A stretch of DNA of 64,000 nucleotides from Streptosporangium subroseum (GCF_900188345.1 NZ_FZOD01000056.1:1-64000), one strand, 5' to 3'. Positions 50,780 through 59,806 are shown, numbered from the stretch's first letter. Program-made: numbers and translations. Notes: a model not told the origin generated them from the sequence alone.

Positions 50780-51550
50780 CTACTCGCGCATGGTCAGGCC
50801 GCCGTCCACCGACAGGATCTGGCCGGTGATCCAACTGGACTCCGCCGACAGGAGGAAGACGATCATGGAGGCGAGGTCCTCGGGCTCACCAAGCCGCGGG
50901 AGCGCGGTTTTCTCCGACAGGGCCTCGCGGACCTCGGGGGGCGTGCCGGTGCGGACGTTCTCCGTGAGGACGACCCCGGGGGCGACGGCGTTGCACCGGA
51001 TGTTCTTGCGGCCCCACGCGTGGGCGGTGTGGCGGGTGAGCGCGTGCAGGGCGATCTTGGATGAGGAGTACGCGGTGAGCCACAGCTCCCGCTGCCACGC
51101 CGCCAGGGAGGAGACGTTGACGATCGAGCCGCCGCCCGAGGCGACCAGCGCGGGCAGGCTTTCGCGGATCACGAGCCCGGTGCCGGTGACGTTGATCCGC
51201 ATCATCTCGGCCCACGCGTCGGGGTCCATGGTGTCGACGCCCTGGTCACGGGCCATGAGGTCCGCGCCGACAGCGGCGGCGACGTTGGCGACGCCGTCGA
51301 GTCGGCCGAACCGGTCAGTGGTCTGGGCGACCAGAGAGGCGATGGAATCCTCCTCCCGAAGGTCGAACTGGACCGTGAGCAGCCGGTCGGCCGCTTCCGG
51401 TGCCTGCTCGCGGGTCCGCGCGAGCTTGTCGGGATTGGTACCGGCCGCGGTCACTCGGGCGCCTTCGGCCAGCAGTCGCTGTACGGTGGCCGCGCCGATG
51501 CCCGATCCACCCCCGGTGACGATGAAAACCTTGTCCTTGAGCCCTTCCAT
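50780..51550 (-). CDS. Short-chain dehydrogenase/reductase
   Basis: This 256-residue classical SDR has the cofactor loop TGGGSGIGAAT, NVAAAVG (NNAG equivalent), catalytic Ser in IVNVSSLAAW, and YSSSK (Tyr and Lys). The C-terminal ITGQILSVDGGLTM is the usual end. It oxidises or reduces an alcohol/ketone; the loss of the first Asn in the NNAG motif is tolerated in the family. It is divergent from the HxlR regulator and upstream of the FMN reductase on the same strand. Confidence 0.9.
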   Translation of the reverse strand: MEGLKDKVFIVTGGGSGIGAATVQRLLAEGARVTAAGTNPDKLARTREQAPEAADRLLTVQFDLREEDSIASLVAQTTDRFGRLDGVANVAAAVGADLMARDQGVDTMDPDAWAEMMRINVTGTGLVIRESLPALVASGGGSIVNVSSLAAWQRELWLTAYSSSKIALHALTRHTAHAWGRKNIRCNAVAPGVVLTENVRTGTPPEVREALSEKTALPRLGEPEDLASMIVFLLSAESSWITGQILSVDGGLTMRE

Positions 51551-51647
51551 TGCTGGGCATTCCTTTCTGCTTGTGAGGGTGCGGCGGCGGCGCGGCAGGT
51601 GGCAACGGTGCCGGAGGCGATGAGGCGGGAATACGCCTAAAGTGCCT

Positions 51648-51657
51648 GGTAGTTACC
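51648..51657. promoter_or_regulatory. Possible HxlR operator
   Basis: A GGTA-GT-TACC inverted repeat lies between the divergent SDR and HxlR genes; AGGGTTAC repeats part of it near 51732. The repeats are short, so this is tentative. Confidence 0.3.
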
Positions 51658-51748
51658 GCTATATGCGCAGAACGACCGCTTCGACCAGTGCGTTGACGCT
51701 TGGTGCGTAGGCCCACTGTGCAGGAATGCGACGAGGGTTACAAAAGGT

Positions 51749-52237
51749 ATGTCTATGTTCCTGAGGAACACCGGAAGGGCGTCATCGGTGAGTAACTATG
51801 AGGGCCAGGCGGCCTCCACCGGCGAGGCGCGGGTGAACGTGCTGCGCCTCTCGGGCCCGTGTGAGCGCTGGGACGAGCGGGACACGGACTTCATTCGCGA
51901 GATCCTCGACCTGGTGGGCGACAAGTGGAGCATGCTGGTCATCGGCGTCCTGGCCGGCGGCGACGCCCGCTACTCGGACCTCGACACCGCGATCCCCGCC
52001 ATCTCCCGGCGCATGCTCACCCTCACCCTCAAGCGCCTTCAGCGCAGCGGGCTGGTCGACCGCACTGCCTACGCGGAGGTGCCGCCCCGCGTCGAGTATT
52101 CCCTCACCGGCCTCGGCGCCTCCCTGCTCTCGGCCATCGGGCATCTGGCCGCCTGGAGCGCCGAACAGCACACCGAGATCCGACGCCACCAGGACGCGTA
52201 CGACATGAGCGCCACACGGAGTGCGTACCTGGCATGA
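51749..52237 (+). CDS. HxlR family transcriptional regulator
   Basis: This 162-residue regulator has IREILDLVGDKWSMLVIGVLAGGDARYSDLDTAIPAISRRMLTLTLKRLQRSGLVDR and VPPRVEYSLTGLGASLL, the full HxlR/DUF24 winged helix. The N-terminal 30 residues are extra; a GTG near 51788 or 51833 may be the real start. HxlR proteins respond to quinones or aldehydes and control adjacent oxidoreductases, which fits the divergent SDR and FMN reductase. Confidence 0.88.
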   Translation: MSMFLRNTGRASSVSNYEGQAASTGEARVNVLRLSGPCERWDERDTDFIREILDLVGDKWSMLVIGVLAGGDARYSDLDTAIPAISRRMLTLTLKRLQRSGLVDRTAYAEVPPRVEYSLTGLGASLLSAIGHLAAWSAEQHTEIRRHQDAYDMSATRSAYLA

Positions 52238-52281
52238 GGCGGAGTGGATCCCGTGCCGCAGTGAGATTTTCTCAGTGAAGA

Positions 52282-52536
52282 TCACTTCAAATGGTTGTTG
52301 AAGACGAGAGCGGCGCGGGCGATGTCGCCAATGCGGCTGGGGCCGAGGCTGATTTGAGAGCACGCCAGCGTTCATTGAATTCGGCGGCGGTGCGCTCGCC
52401 GAGCGCTCGGACGTGTCCGATCAGCACGTTCATCACGCGGGTATCGACGGGGAAGAGCCTTCTCGGACTGGCCTTGGGGCGGCCGACCGGGACGCGGATG
52501 CCGATCCCGGCTCCGATGTAGCCCTTGTCCGTATGT
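52282..52536 (-). pseudogene. IS5-type (DDE/HARBI-like) transposase fragment
   Basis: The minus strand encodes DKGYIGAGIGIRVPVGRPK, MNVLIGHVRALGERTAAEFNERWRALK and, after a frameshift, SRIGDIARAALVFNNHLK. This is the C-terminal third of IS5/IS1182-type transposases common in actinomycetes. No N-terminal part remains. Confidence 0.75.
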
Positions 52537-52624
52537 TTCCTAGATCATCTGTCGCCCATGTCCTGGGACAGAAACGTCAGGCATCTCGTGAAACTAGACA
52601 GAGCGGATCTGCCGGGAGAACGGC

Positions 52625-53695
52625 GTGGAGGCGCGTAATACCCAGGTGCGCTCACCGACCACGACCGGGAAGGTCGAGCGCTGGCATAAGACGGTGCGCG
52701 AGGAGTTCCTGGCCGCCCATGAGCCGTTCGCCAGTGTCCAGGCGTTGGATGCGTGGGTGGCCGACTACAACACGGTGCGGCCGCACCAGGCGTTGGACAT
52801 GGCTTCTCCGGCCAGTCGGTTTTCCCTCCGGTCGAGCGTGCTGGCGGGCGTTGTGGCGGAGGTGCCGTTGCGGCTTCCGGCGGATCTGGTCGCATTGCCG
52901 GGCTCATCTGCACCGACCGGTGAGGCGTCGGGCGTGCTCATCGCCGAGGCGGTGCCCGTGGCGGTGGAGGTGGAGCGCGTGGTGCCGCCGAGCGGCAACC
53001 TGACCGCGTGCGGGCGGCAGGTGTGGCTCGGGCGAGCGCGGGCCGGGCAGACGATCATCGTCTGGGCCAGCGCCACCACCATGTGCGTGTTCAGCGGCCA
53101 GGACCTGCTCAAGACGCATCCGGTGACGCTGACCAGCGCCGATCTGGGGCGGTTGATGGCTGGTGGTGGGCGGGCGGGCCGTCCGGCCCCGGCGATCGCG
53201 CTGCCGTCGGGACCGCTGGCGGCTGATGCGGTGGTGGAGGTCGACCGGATGGTCAACAACGCCGGGTGCGTGGGTCTGGCGGGCAAGCTGCTGAGCGTCG
53301 GGGCCCCGCTCGCCGGTCAGCGGGTGACATTGCGGATCGACGCGCAGACGGTCCGGGTGATCGCCAACGGGGTGCTGGTGCGCACCAAGCCGAGCCCGCT
53401 GACGCCCTCGCAGCGGGGCCGGTTGCACGGCGTCCGACTGGCCCGAAGTCCGAACGCGGTCACCGGCCGCTTCCCCCAGGTGCAGCGGGTTGTGGCCGGC
53501 AACGGCAACCTGATGGTGGCTGGCTGCAAGCTCCAGATCGGCCAGGTCCACCGCGGCAAGGTCGTCACCATCGTCTTGAAAGACACCCGATTTCGGGTGC
53601 TGTTCGAGGGTGAGGAACTGTCGGTGCATCCCCGAACCCTCATCAAGGAGGTCAACCGGCTGCGAGCAAGTGGCCATATCGATTACAGGATCTAG
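52625..53695 (+). pseudogene. IS481-family transposase, 3' part
   Basis: It begins inside the rve catalytic domain: TQVRSPTTTGKVERWHKTVREEFLAAHEPFASVQALDAWVADYNTVRPHQALDMASPASRF, with the last acidic residue of the DDE triad in KVERW. About 270 residues of a beta-rich C-terminal extension found in long IS481 members follow. The N-terminal half is missing; it is probably the 5' part at 49561. The frame is open but the product should not transpose. Confidence 0.8.
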
Positions 53696-53703
53696 GCCTG
53701 GTG

Positions 53704-53743
53704 GAAAGCATCAACCGAGACTGATCCGTCAAGCATCAACTGA
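53704..53743 (-). mobile_element. IS481-type right end
   Basis: Two direct copies of AAGCATCAAC(C/T)GAG lie just past the transposase stop, as expected for the right terminus of this IS type. Confidence 0.5.
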
Positions 53744-53777
53744 GGATTTACAGGGATGTGTTGTTATATGTACTGCT

Positions 53778-53828
53778 CCGGGACATGCTTGACATATCAG
53801 TCCTGGGACATGTTTGAAGGGTGCCGTT
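53778..53828 (+). mobile_element. Solo IS481-type left end
   Basis: CCGGGACATGCTTGACATAT and CCTGGGACATGTTTGAAGG copy the left end at 49454 in the same orientation, but no transposase follows. Confidence 0.65.
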
Positions 53829-53847
53829 GGTGGTCGCTCTAAAGCAG

Positions 53848-54493
53848 TCAATCAAGGAGTTCGGGGCGGCGAGTGATTAGGGCGCGGCGGGCGGTCACAT
53901 AACGTTCGTGGAACTCCTCGGCGAGAGCTTCGCGACGGTAGCGCTGGCGGATGACGCGGTCCAGATCTGCGGCGCGGTTGACCAGGTCGGTGAGAGATTT
54001 GCGGTCGATGTCGAACGCTGTCATTCCCTGCTCTACGGCGGCGTCGAGGTTGCCACGCCGGGCGTGGACGATGCCGAGGTCGATGTGAGCGTCGGCGACG
54101 CGCATGGGGGCGTTGGACGTGCCGTCCGGGCGGGTGTGCATCTGGATTGTCTCCAGGGCATGTTCTTCGGCGCGGTCGTCGTCGCCGAGCCAGGTGTAAG
54201 CGGTGGCAGCGTAGAAGACCCATTTGGCGTGGTCGAACACGAAGTGATGATCCGGGTTCCCGGGAATAGGGAGGCGAGCGAGAACATCGGCTCCGCGGGT
54301 CAGGGCCTTGTCGGCTTCGCGGCGGTCACCGATGCGAGCCAGTCCGCGGGCCTCTTGCAGAGTGAGTTGGACCATGGCACTGGATTGCCGGCGGCGGCCT
54401 GGCCCATGCGGGCGGCGGTGACCACGTCTTCGTAGCGGCCTTCGACCAGGGCAAACCAAGCAGACATCTCATGTGCCCACCCCATGAGTTCGC
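53848..54493 (-). pseudogene. TPR protein (regulator C-terminus), frameshifted and 5'-truncated
   Basis: The minus strand encodes SELMGWAHEMSAWFALVEGRYEDVVTAARMGQAAAG, then shifts frame into SAMVQLTLQEARGLARIGDRREADKALTRGADVL ... AVEQGMTAFDIDRKSL, ending RRPELLD. This is the tetratricopeptide end of XRE-type regulators common in Streptosporangiales. The helix-turn-helix part is lost at about 54490, where an oppositely oriented integrase begins. Confidence 0.72.
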
Positions 54494-55463
54494 TGTGGCC
54501 GAGGTGTCCTTCAAGAAGTACGGCTCCGACTGGGTGAACGAGCGCCCCGGCCTGCGATCCAAGACGGTCCAGCTCTATGAGGGCCTTCTCCGCCTTCACC
54601 TGGTTCCGACTTTCGGCAACCTGGCCGTGAGTGAGATCAAGGCGGCTCACGTGCGCAAGTGGCGCAAGACGCTTCTGGATGCGGGGGTCGGGCCGGTCAC
54701 CGTGGCCAAGGCGTACCGACTGCTCAAGGCAATCATGAACACGGCGGTGGAGGATCGGATGATCAAGTCCAATCCGTGTCGGATCAAGAGCGGCGGCAAG
54801 GAGGAGTCACCCGAACGGCCAACGCTGACCGTGGAACAGGTCTTCACACTGGCCGCTGCGATCGAACCACGCTTCCGGGCGCTGGTGCTCCTGGCGACTT
54901 TCGGCAGTCTGCGATGGGGTGAGCTGGCGGCGCTCCAGCGGAGGAACCTCGACCTGGACGCCCGGACGGTCAAGATCGCAAGCTCCACCACCGAACTCAA
55001 GGACAGCTCGGTGACCATCGGCCCGCCCAAGTCCGCGGCGGGTATGCGCACGGTGGCTCTGCCCGAGGTGGTGATCTCCGAGCTTCGTGCGCATCTCGAC
55101 AAGTACACCGATGACCATGATGGGGCGTTCGTCTTCCTGGGTGCGAAGGGTGCCGTGTTGCGCCGGTTCACCTTCACCCGGATCTGGACCAGGGCGCTTA
55201 AGGACGCGAAGCTCTCCGGTGTCCACTTTCACGACCTTCGCCATACGGGCAACAAGTTCGCTTCTCGGTCGGGTGCGACGCTGCGGGAGCTGATGAACCG
55301 GATGGGGCACTCGACCACGCGGGCCGCGCTGATTTATCTGCATACCGAGAACGGGCGGGACCAGATGATCGCCGATGGCATGGGCGGACTGGCCGACGAG
55401 GCGCTGAGAAAGGCCCAAGATCAAGGGGATTGGGCACGTAACGGGCACGGAAGATCGAAGTGA
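54471..55463 (+). CDS. Tyrosine integrase, near complete (lineage 1)
   Basis: The 330-codon frame holds the core-binding domain (YGSDWVNERPGLRSKTVQLYEGLLRLHLVPTFGNLAVSEIKAAHVRKW) and the whole catalytic domain: Arg I (FGSLRWGELAAL), HxxR (HFHDLRHTGNKFASRSG), His (MNRMGHSTT) and Tyr (ALIYLHTENG). pSAM2-type integrases have about 60 more N-terminal residues. Here the 5' end is cut where the TPR remnant begins, so arm binding may be lost. It is the only integrase in the window with all catalytic residues. The terminator and att copy F follow. Confidence 0.85.
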   Translation: MCPPHEFAVAEVSFKKYGSDWVNERPGLRSKTVQLYEGLLRLHLVPTFGNLAVSEIKAAHVRKWRKTLLDAGVGPVTVAKAYRLLKAIMNTAVEDRMIKSNPCRIKSGGKEESPERPTLTVEQVFTLAAAIEPRFRALVLLATFGSLRWGELAALQRRNLDLDARTVKIASSTTELKDSSVTIGPPKSAAGMRTVALPEVVISELRAHLDKYTDDHDGAFVFLGAKGAVLRRFTFTRIWTRALKDAKLSGVHFHDLRHTGNKFASRSGATLRELMNRMGHSTTRAALIYLHTENGRDQMIADGMGGLADEALRKAQDQGDWARNGHGRSK

Positions 55464-55477
55464 GTCTTGAAAAGAAT

Positions 55478-55516
55478 AAGGCCCGGGTTCGGAAGTTATC
55501 CGTGACCTGGGCCTTT
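55478..55516 (+). terminator. Integrase terminator, copy 4
   Basis: AAGGCCCGGGT ... TGACCTGGGCCTTTT, an 11-bp stem with one G-U pair and a T tail. Confidence 0.85.
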
Positions 55517-55521
55517 TCGTT

Positions 55522-55565
55522 TGGAGCGGGTGACGGGAATCGAACCCGCGCTGTCAGCTTGGGAA
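55522..55565 (-). repeat. tRNA-Gly(CCC) 3'-half att copy F
   Basis: It is identical to copies C and G. The right flank has the second arm type: GCGAGTGACCGTGGTTGACC, CCTCGTTGCC, then GTTAATGGCACGCTAATGGC, as at copy D. Confidence 0.88.
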
Positions 55566-55717
55566 TTGCAGCGCTCACGGGGAGCGCACCTCGGGTTGCC
55601 TGGTCGGCGGGGCTGCCGGGATGGCCGCGAGTGACCGTGGTTGACCCCTCGTTGCCGGGGTTAATGGCACGCTAATGGCACGACGATCAGGAGCTAACAT
55701 GGCGTCCCTCCCCGGAC

Positions 55718-56275
55718 TCACCAGGTGGCTTGCAGATGATCAGTTGAACCGGTTAGGGCTGGTCTGGCGTAGTGAGCGCGAGATAGGTGTACGCCGGTAG
55801 CGCGGGAGGCGAGAGCCAGAGCGCTGGCGATGGGGTCCTCGCTGTATCCGTCGCCGTCGTCATACAGGCCCAGGTCACGGACATCCGCAAGGAGCCGATC
55901 GGGATCGTCGCCCTCCCGGTAGCGGTAGCTGTACAAGCCGAACGTGGTAATCAGCCGCTCGTTCAGCCTGAAGGTGAAGTCCGAGTCCTCGACATCGGCG
56001 AACACCGTGGCCACGGCCGTACTCAATGACAACGGCTCGGCCACGTTGCTGACGTACTTGGTCGTCCATCCGGTGTCGGCCAGGACGGTTCCGCCCTGAG
56101 TGGCGTATGCGGCGACACTGAACTCGCCGAGAGTACCCGGGGTGACCTTGATCCGCCGCAGAGCGTCCGCAGGGGATAGATCACGGACGAAGTTGATGCA
56201 CAAGACGGTGGTACCGACACCATCGGTCCACCGTTCGCTCAACCAGGCGTAGTCTGCCGCTGTCGCCCCACCCAT
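55718..56275 (-). CDS. DUF6461-like protein, copy 2
   Basis: The protein has 185 residues from the ATG at 56275 (CAGGGGGG before it). Motifs ADYAWLSERWTDGVGTTVLCINFVRDLSPADALRRI, GGTVLADTGWTTKYVSN, DFTFRLNERLITTFGLYSYRYREGDDPDRLLADVRDLGL and SALALASRATGVHLSRAHYARPALTG align along the full length with copy 3 (57033) and more weakly with copy 1 (44860). Function unknown; no signal peptide or helix-turn-helix. It is the only complete gene between att copies F and G. Confidence 0.78.
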   Translation of the reverse strand: MGGATAADYAWLSERWTDGVGTTVLCINFVRDLSPADALRRIKVTPGTLGEFSVAAYATQGGTVLADTGWTTKYVSNVAEPLSLSTAVATVFADVEDSDFTFRLNERLITTFGLYSYRYREGDDPDRLLADVRDLGLYDDGDGYSEDPIASALALASRATGVHLSRAHYARPALTGSTDHLQATW

Positions 56276-56364
56276 GCGCGCCCCCCTGAGTCGTCCAGAT
56301 CGCCGCCAGCCTAGACAATCACGCGCGACGCGCATAAGCCGCCTGCCTGATCATCTCGTCCGCC

Positions 56365-56712
56365 GTCGTCCCGCCCGGCGCGCTCGTCTTTCCCGGTGCC
56401 AAGGGCGGCCCACTGCGGCGCAGCGGCTTCAACACCCGCACGCGCTGGGTGGATGCGGTCAAGGAGATGGGTCTTCCCGGTCTCCACCTCCATGATCTCC
56501 GCCACACGGGCAACATGCTCGCCGCCAAGTCCGGCGCGGGGCTCAAAGACCTGATGGCCCGGATGGGTCACGACAATGTGCGCGCCGCGATGATCTATCA
56601 GCACGCCGTGCGGGGTGCCGACAGAACGATCACGGACGCGATCGACCGGCAGATCATTGGGCGCGACGACGAGGAGGACGGCTCGGCGGGGATGCCGGTC
56701 CCGGTGAGCTGA
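56365..56712 (+). pseudogene. Truncated tyrosine integrase (lineage 2)
   Basis: The frame encodes GALVFPGAKGGPLRRSGFNTRTRWVDAVKEMGLPGLHLHDLRHTGNMLAAKSG ... MARMGHDNVRAAMIYQHAVRGADRTITDAI, nearly identical to the fragment at 47640-48136. Box I Arg and all N-terminal domains are missing. ATGGCACGCTAATGGCACGA arm repeats, the terminator and att copy G follow. Confidence 0.82.
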
Positions 56713-56769
56713 TCGAGAGCTAATGGCACGCTAATGGCACGAGAAGATCAAAGAGCCCTAGAAGCGATT

Positions 56770-56808
56770 AAGGCCCGGGTCGGGAGTTCATCCCTGACCT
56801 GGGCCTTA
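56770..56808 (+). terminator. Integrase terminator, copy 5
   Basis: AAGGCCCGGGT ... TGACCTGGGCCTT hairpin between the integrase remnant and att copy G. Confidence 0.8.
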
Positions 56809-56812
56809 GAAG

Positions 56813-56856
56813 TGGAGCGGGTGACGGGAATCGAACCCGCGCTGTCAGCTTGGGAA
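56813..56856 (-). repeat. tRNA-Gly(CCC) 3'-half att copy G
   Basis: It is identical to copies C and F. The right flank is of the first arm type (TCATCTACTGACCTTGCTG, CCCTGAGCTGGGAAAACAGG, CTGGCACGCATCTGGCACG at 56960-56978), as at copy C. Confidence 0.88.
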
Positions 56857-57032
56857 TCATCTACTGACCTTGCTGCCCTGAGCTGGGAAAACAGGAGTGC
56901 AGGTCAGGGTGGGTCGAGTCCCCGTGATTCCCCGTGAGTGACCGTGGTTCCCGCCTGTTCTGGCACGCATCTGGCACGTGATCAAGGCCGGGTCGTCGAC
57001 AGGAGGAAACACGGCAGCGGTATAGATACAGG

Positions 57033-57572
57033 TCATTGGAGGTGGTCGCTTGCACCGGTCAGGGCATCTCGGGCGTAGTTCCTCTGTGAGAAACGCACAC
57101 CAGTGGCGCGGGATGCGAAGGCGAGAGCCGCGGGGACGGCGTTCTCGGTGAAGTCATCACGGTCGAGGCCCAGTTCGTGAAGATCGGGGAGAAGATGTTC
57201 GGGGACCTCTCCGGAGCGATAGGAGTAACCGTACAAGCCGAATTCGGTGATCGGATCCCCGTCGATGAGGAGGCTGAAATCGTCGCCCTTGATGTTGGCA
57301 AACACCGTGGCCATCGTCGTGCCCGACGACAGTAACCCTGGCGCCGTGCCCCCCGACGTGCCCCATCCGTAGTCGATCAGAACTGTTCCTCCGTCGGCCG
57401 CGTAAGCTTCGACTCCGAAATCGCCGACGGTTCCAGGAACGACGTCGATTCGGTGCAGAACTTCGCGAGGGGGTAGGCCTTGCACGAAGCTGGCGCAGAG
57501 CCAGGTATCGCCAGCACCATCAGTGAACTCTTGATAGAGCCATTCGTACTCTCCTGCCGCTGCGCCGCTCAT
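57033..57572 (-). CDS. DUF6461-like protein, copy 3
   Basis: The protein has 179 residues from the ATG at 57572 (AGGAAAGG 8 bases upstream). It aligns with copy 2: AGEYEWLYQEFTDGAGDTWLCASFVQGLPPREVLHRI, GGTVLIDYGWGTSGGT, DFSLLIDGDPITEFGLYGYSYRSGEVPEHLLPDLHELGL, AALAFASRATGVRFSQRNYARDALTGASDHLQ. The C-terminal block SRATGV..S...YAR.ALTG.SDHLQ is best conserved. It is the sole gene of an 0.8-kb att-bounded segment. Confidence 0.78.
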   Translation of the reverse strand: MSGAAAGEYEWLYQEFTDGAGDTWLCASFVQGLPPREVLHRIDVVPGTVGDFGVEAYAADGGTVLIDYGWGTSGGTAPGLLSSGTTMATVFANIKGDDFSLLIDGDPITEFGLYGYSYRSGEVPEHLLPDLHELGLDRDDFTENAVPAALAFASRATGVRFSQRNYARDALTGASDHLQ

Positions 57573-57664
57573 CAACATGCCTTTCCTGAAGGATTAAACC
57601 CACGATGATCTTCGCAGAGGAGACCGACAACTGTCCGCTCTGGCTGTGTTCCGTCCTTGAGCTA

Positions 57665-57676
57665 TCAGCTTGGGAA
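57665..57676 (-). repeat. tRNA-Gly(CCC) att copy H, decayed
   Basis: ATCAGCTTGGGAA keeps the anticodon-loop side; the right flank GTCTTTCAACGCC, CCTGAGCTGGGAAAACGCTG and GGGCACGCAACGGGCACG (57774-57791) match copies B and E. The left part of the core is gone. Confidence 0.6.
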
Positions 57677-57799
57677 GTCTTTCAACGCCAGGTGGCCTGA
57701 GCTGGGAAAACGCTGACCTGGGCATATGTGGGTCGAGTGACCGTGAGTCCCCGCAGGTTGCCGACCGTACGGGCACGCAACGGGCACGCCGCATGCTTG

Positions 57800-58063
57800 C
57801 TGGGCCTCGGCTCCGGGCATGCTGCCGATGAGTCCGATGCGGGTGCTGCCGTTGGAGACGTGGCCGGCCGTGGTGCCGTCCTTGCTAATCGAGTTCAGGT
57901 TGGCCATGGGGTATGCGGTGCGTGTGCCGGTGGCGACGTTCCACACCATCGGAAACAGTCCGTCCTGGGTGTTGTTGAGTCCCCAGCCGACGGCGAAGTC
58001 GCCGCGAATCTGGTACACGCCGCCGCGTGGGTCGGAGGCGCCGGTGGAAAGCGTGTCGAACGC
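57800..58063 (-). pseudogene. Fragment of a secreted repeat protein
   Basis: The minus strand reads GVYQIRGDFAVGWGLNNTQDGLFPMVWNVATGTRTAYPMANLNSISKDGTTAGHVSNGSTRIGLIGS, a beta-propeller/HAF-repeat type extracellular sequence. It ends abruptly in att-arm DNA near 57795 and has no start. It is the stump of a chromosomal gene cut by an integration event. Confidence 0.6.
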
Positions 58064-58188
58064 CGACCTTGATGACGGATCCCTCGTCTACAGCTGAACC
58101 CGCGTCGCACCCCGAATCGATGACGCGCCCCCGGCCCGGCGAACAGCTCGCCAGGTAAACGCTTCCGGTCAGCCCGCAGTAGGACCTG

Positions 58189-59685
58189 TCAGCTCTTACC
58201 GAGCTGCGCCGGGGCGGGCGGCGCGGGGGGCGGTGCGCTGAGGCCAGCCTGCTGGTGCCCGGGTTCAACGCGGTGGGATTTCGAGCTGAGCTGGAGCGCG
58301 ACGATGATCGCGGCGAGGACTGCGAGACCGGTCGCGATGAGGAACGACAGGCGGTAGCCGTCCACCAGGGAGCCGCTATGGCCGGCGGTGGCCGCGGCGG
58401 CGGCGGCGAGGATCGCGAGGCCGACCGCGGCGCCGGTCTGCTGGCTGGTGGTGAACAGCGCCCCGGCCAGTCCCTGGTCGCTGGCCTGGACCCCGCTGGT
58501 GATCGCGATCGACGCAGTCGGCAGCGCCAGCCCGACCCCGGCCGCGGTCAGTACCAGGCCGGGCAGCACCGCCGCCGGGTAGCCGGCCCCGGCGGTGATC
58601 TGCGCGAGCCACAGCTGTCCGGCGCCCATACAGGCCAGCCCGGCCAGCAGCACGGCCTTGATGCTGAACCGGGCCAGCAGCCGGCGGGTACCGAAGGTGG
58701 AGAGAAGCACCACGGTCACGGTCGACGGGGCCAGCGCCAGGCCGGTCGCCACCGGGCTGAACCCCAGCACCCTCTGCATGTACAGCGACGCGAAGTACAC
58801 GTAGCCGGCCAGGATCGCGCCGATCAGCAGCATCGCCGCGATCGCGGCCCGCCGGGCCGGCTCCGCCAGGATCGACAGGGGCAGCATCGGAGCCGCCGAC
58901 CGCTTTTCGGCGACCACAAAGCCCGTGGTCAGCAGCACCGCCAGGGCGAGAGCGATGATGGTGGCGGGCGCGGCGAAGCCGTGCTGCTGCCCGCTGCTGA
59001 GCCCGAAGATCAGCGCCGCGATGCCGGTGGTCACCAGCAGCGCCCCGCGCACATCGACGCTGCCGCCGCCACCGGACCGCTTCCCGGCCGGCAGCCGCGG
59101 GACCAGCGCGAATATGATGGCGATGACCGGCGGGTTGATCAGGAACACCGCCCGCCAGCCGAAGTACTGGGTGAGCAGCCCGCCGGCCACGATCCCGGCG
59201 GTCGCGCCCGCCGCGGTGGTGGCCTGCCAGATCGCCAGCGCCCGGTTGCGCGCCGCCCCTTCTGTGTTGGTCGTCGTCAGCAGCGACAGCGCGGCCGGGG
59301 AGACCATCGCCCCGGCCGCGCCCTGCACGATCCGGGCGATGATCAGCATGATCGGCCACTGCGCGAGCCCGCAGGCCAGCGACGCGATCCCGAACAGGGC
59401 CAGGCCGATGGCCAGCATCTGCCGCCGGCCGAGCAGGTCCGCCAGGCGGCCGCCCGCCAGCAGCAGCGACCCGAACGCCAGCGCGTACCCGGTGACGATC
59501 CACTGCAACGCCGCCGCGGGCATGCCCAGCTCCCACTGGATCGACGGCAGCGCCACGTTCACAATGCTGAAGTCCAGCTGCAGCACAAACTGGGCGGCGC
59601 AGATCAGCGAGATGACAAACACGGCCCGCCGCGAGCCGCCCGCAGCGGGCAGTGGCGCGGCGCCATTCATCGAGTGGTCTGCCAT
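58189..59685 (-). CDS. MFS drug:proton antiporter (DHA2, 14-helix)
   Basis: The protein has 498 residues from the ATG at 59685 (AGGAGA before it). MFS motif A (GRLADLLGRRQMLAIG), DHA2 motif D1 near LDFSIVNVALPSIQWELG and motif C-like ARIVQGAAGAMVSPAALSLL are present, with 14 predicted helices. It exports a small lipophilic compound using the proton gradient. It is divergent from the LysR gene, with a LysR-type palindrome between the two. Confidence 0.92.
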   Translation of the reverse strand: MADHSMNGAAPLPAAGGSRRAVFVISLICAAQFVLQLDFSIVNVALPSIQWELGMPAAALQWIVTGYALAFGSLLLAGGRLADLLGRRQMLAIGLALFGIASLACGLAQWPIMLIIARIVQGAAGAMVSPAALSLLTTTNTEGAARNRALAIWQATTAAGATAGIVAGGLLTQYFGWRAVFLINPPVIAIIFALVPRLPAGKRSGGGGSVDVRGALLVTTGIAALIFGLSSGQQHGFAAPATIIALALAVLLTTGFVVAEKRSAAPMLPLSILAEPARRAAIAAMLLIGAILAGYVYFASLYMQRVLGFSPVATGLALAPSTVTVVLLSTFGTRRLLARFSIKAVLLAGLACMGAGQLWLAQITAGAGYPAAVLPGLVLTAAGVGLALPTASIAITSGVQASDQGLAGALFTTSQQTGAAVGLAILAAAAAATAGHSGSLVDGYRLSFLIATGLAVLAAIIVALQLSSKSHRVEPGHQQAGLSAPPPAPPAPAQLGKS

Positions 59686-59789
59686 TGGCGGATCTCCTGT
59701 CCTGACTGTGTTCCTTGCTGGGTCATCGGTGTCAACCACGCCCGGCAGAACGCCGATGCCGGTCCGGCGGCAGGGCGCACAGATACACT

Positions 59790-59806
59790 GCATCTGCCTG
59801 ACAGAT
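59790..59806. promoter_or_regulatory. LysR operator, site 1
   Basis: CATCTGCCTGACAGATG is a perfect 6-5-6 palindrome with the LysR T-N11-A form, between the divergent MFS and LysR genes. The same CATCTG-N5-CAGATG occurs at 60827-60845. Confidence 0.75.

Noticed and set aside
35776..57800. CRISPR array made by the recurring att units
   Set aside because: The repeats are kilobases apart, contain tRNA sequence and are joined to integrase genes; there are no short regular spacers and no cas genes.
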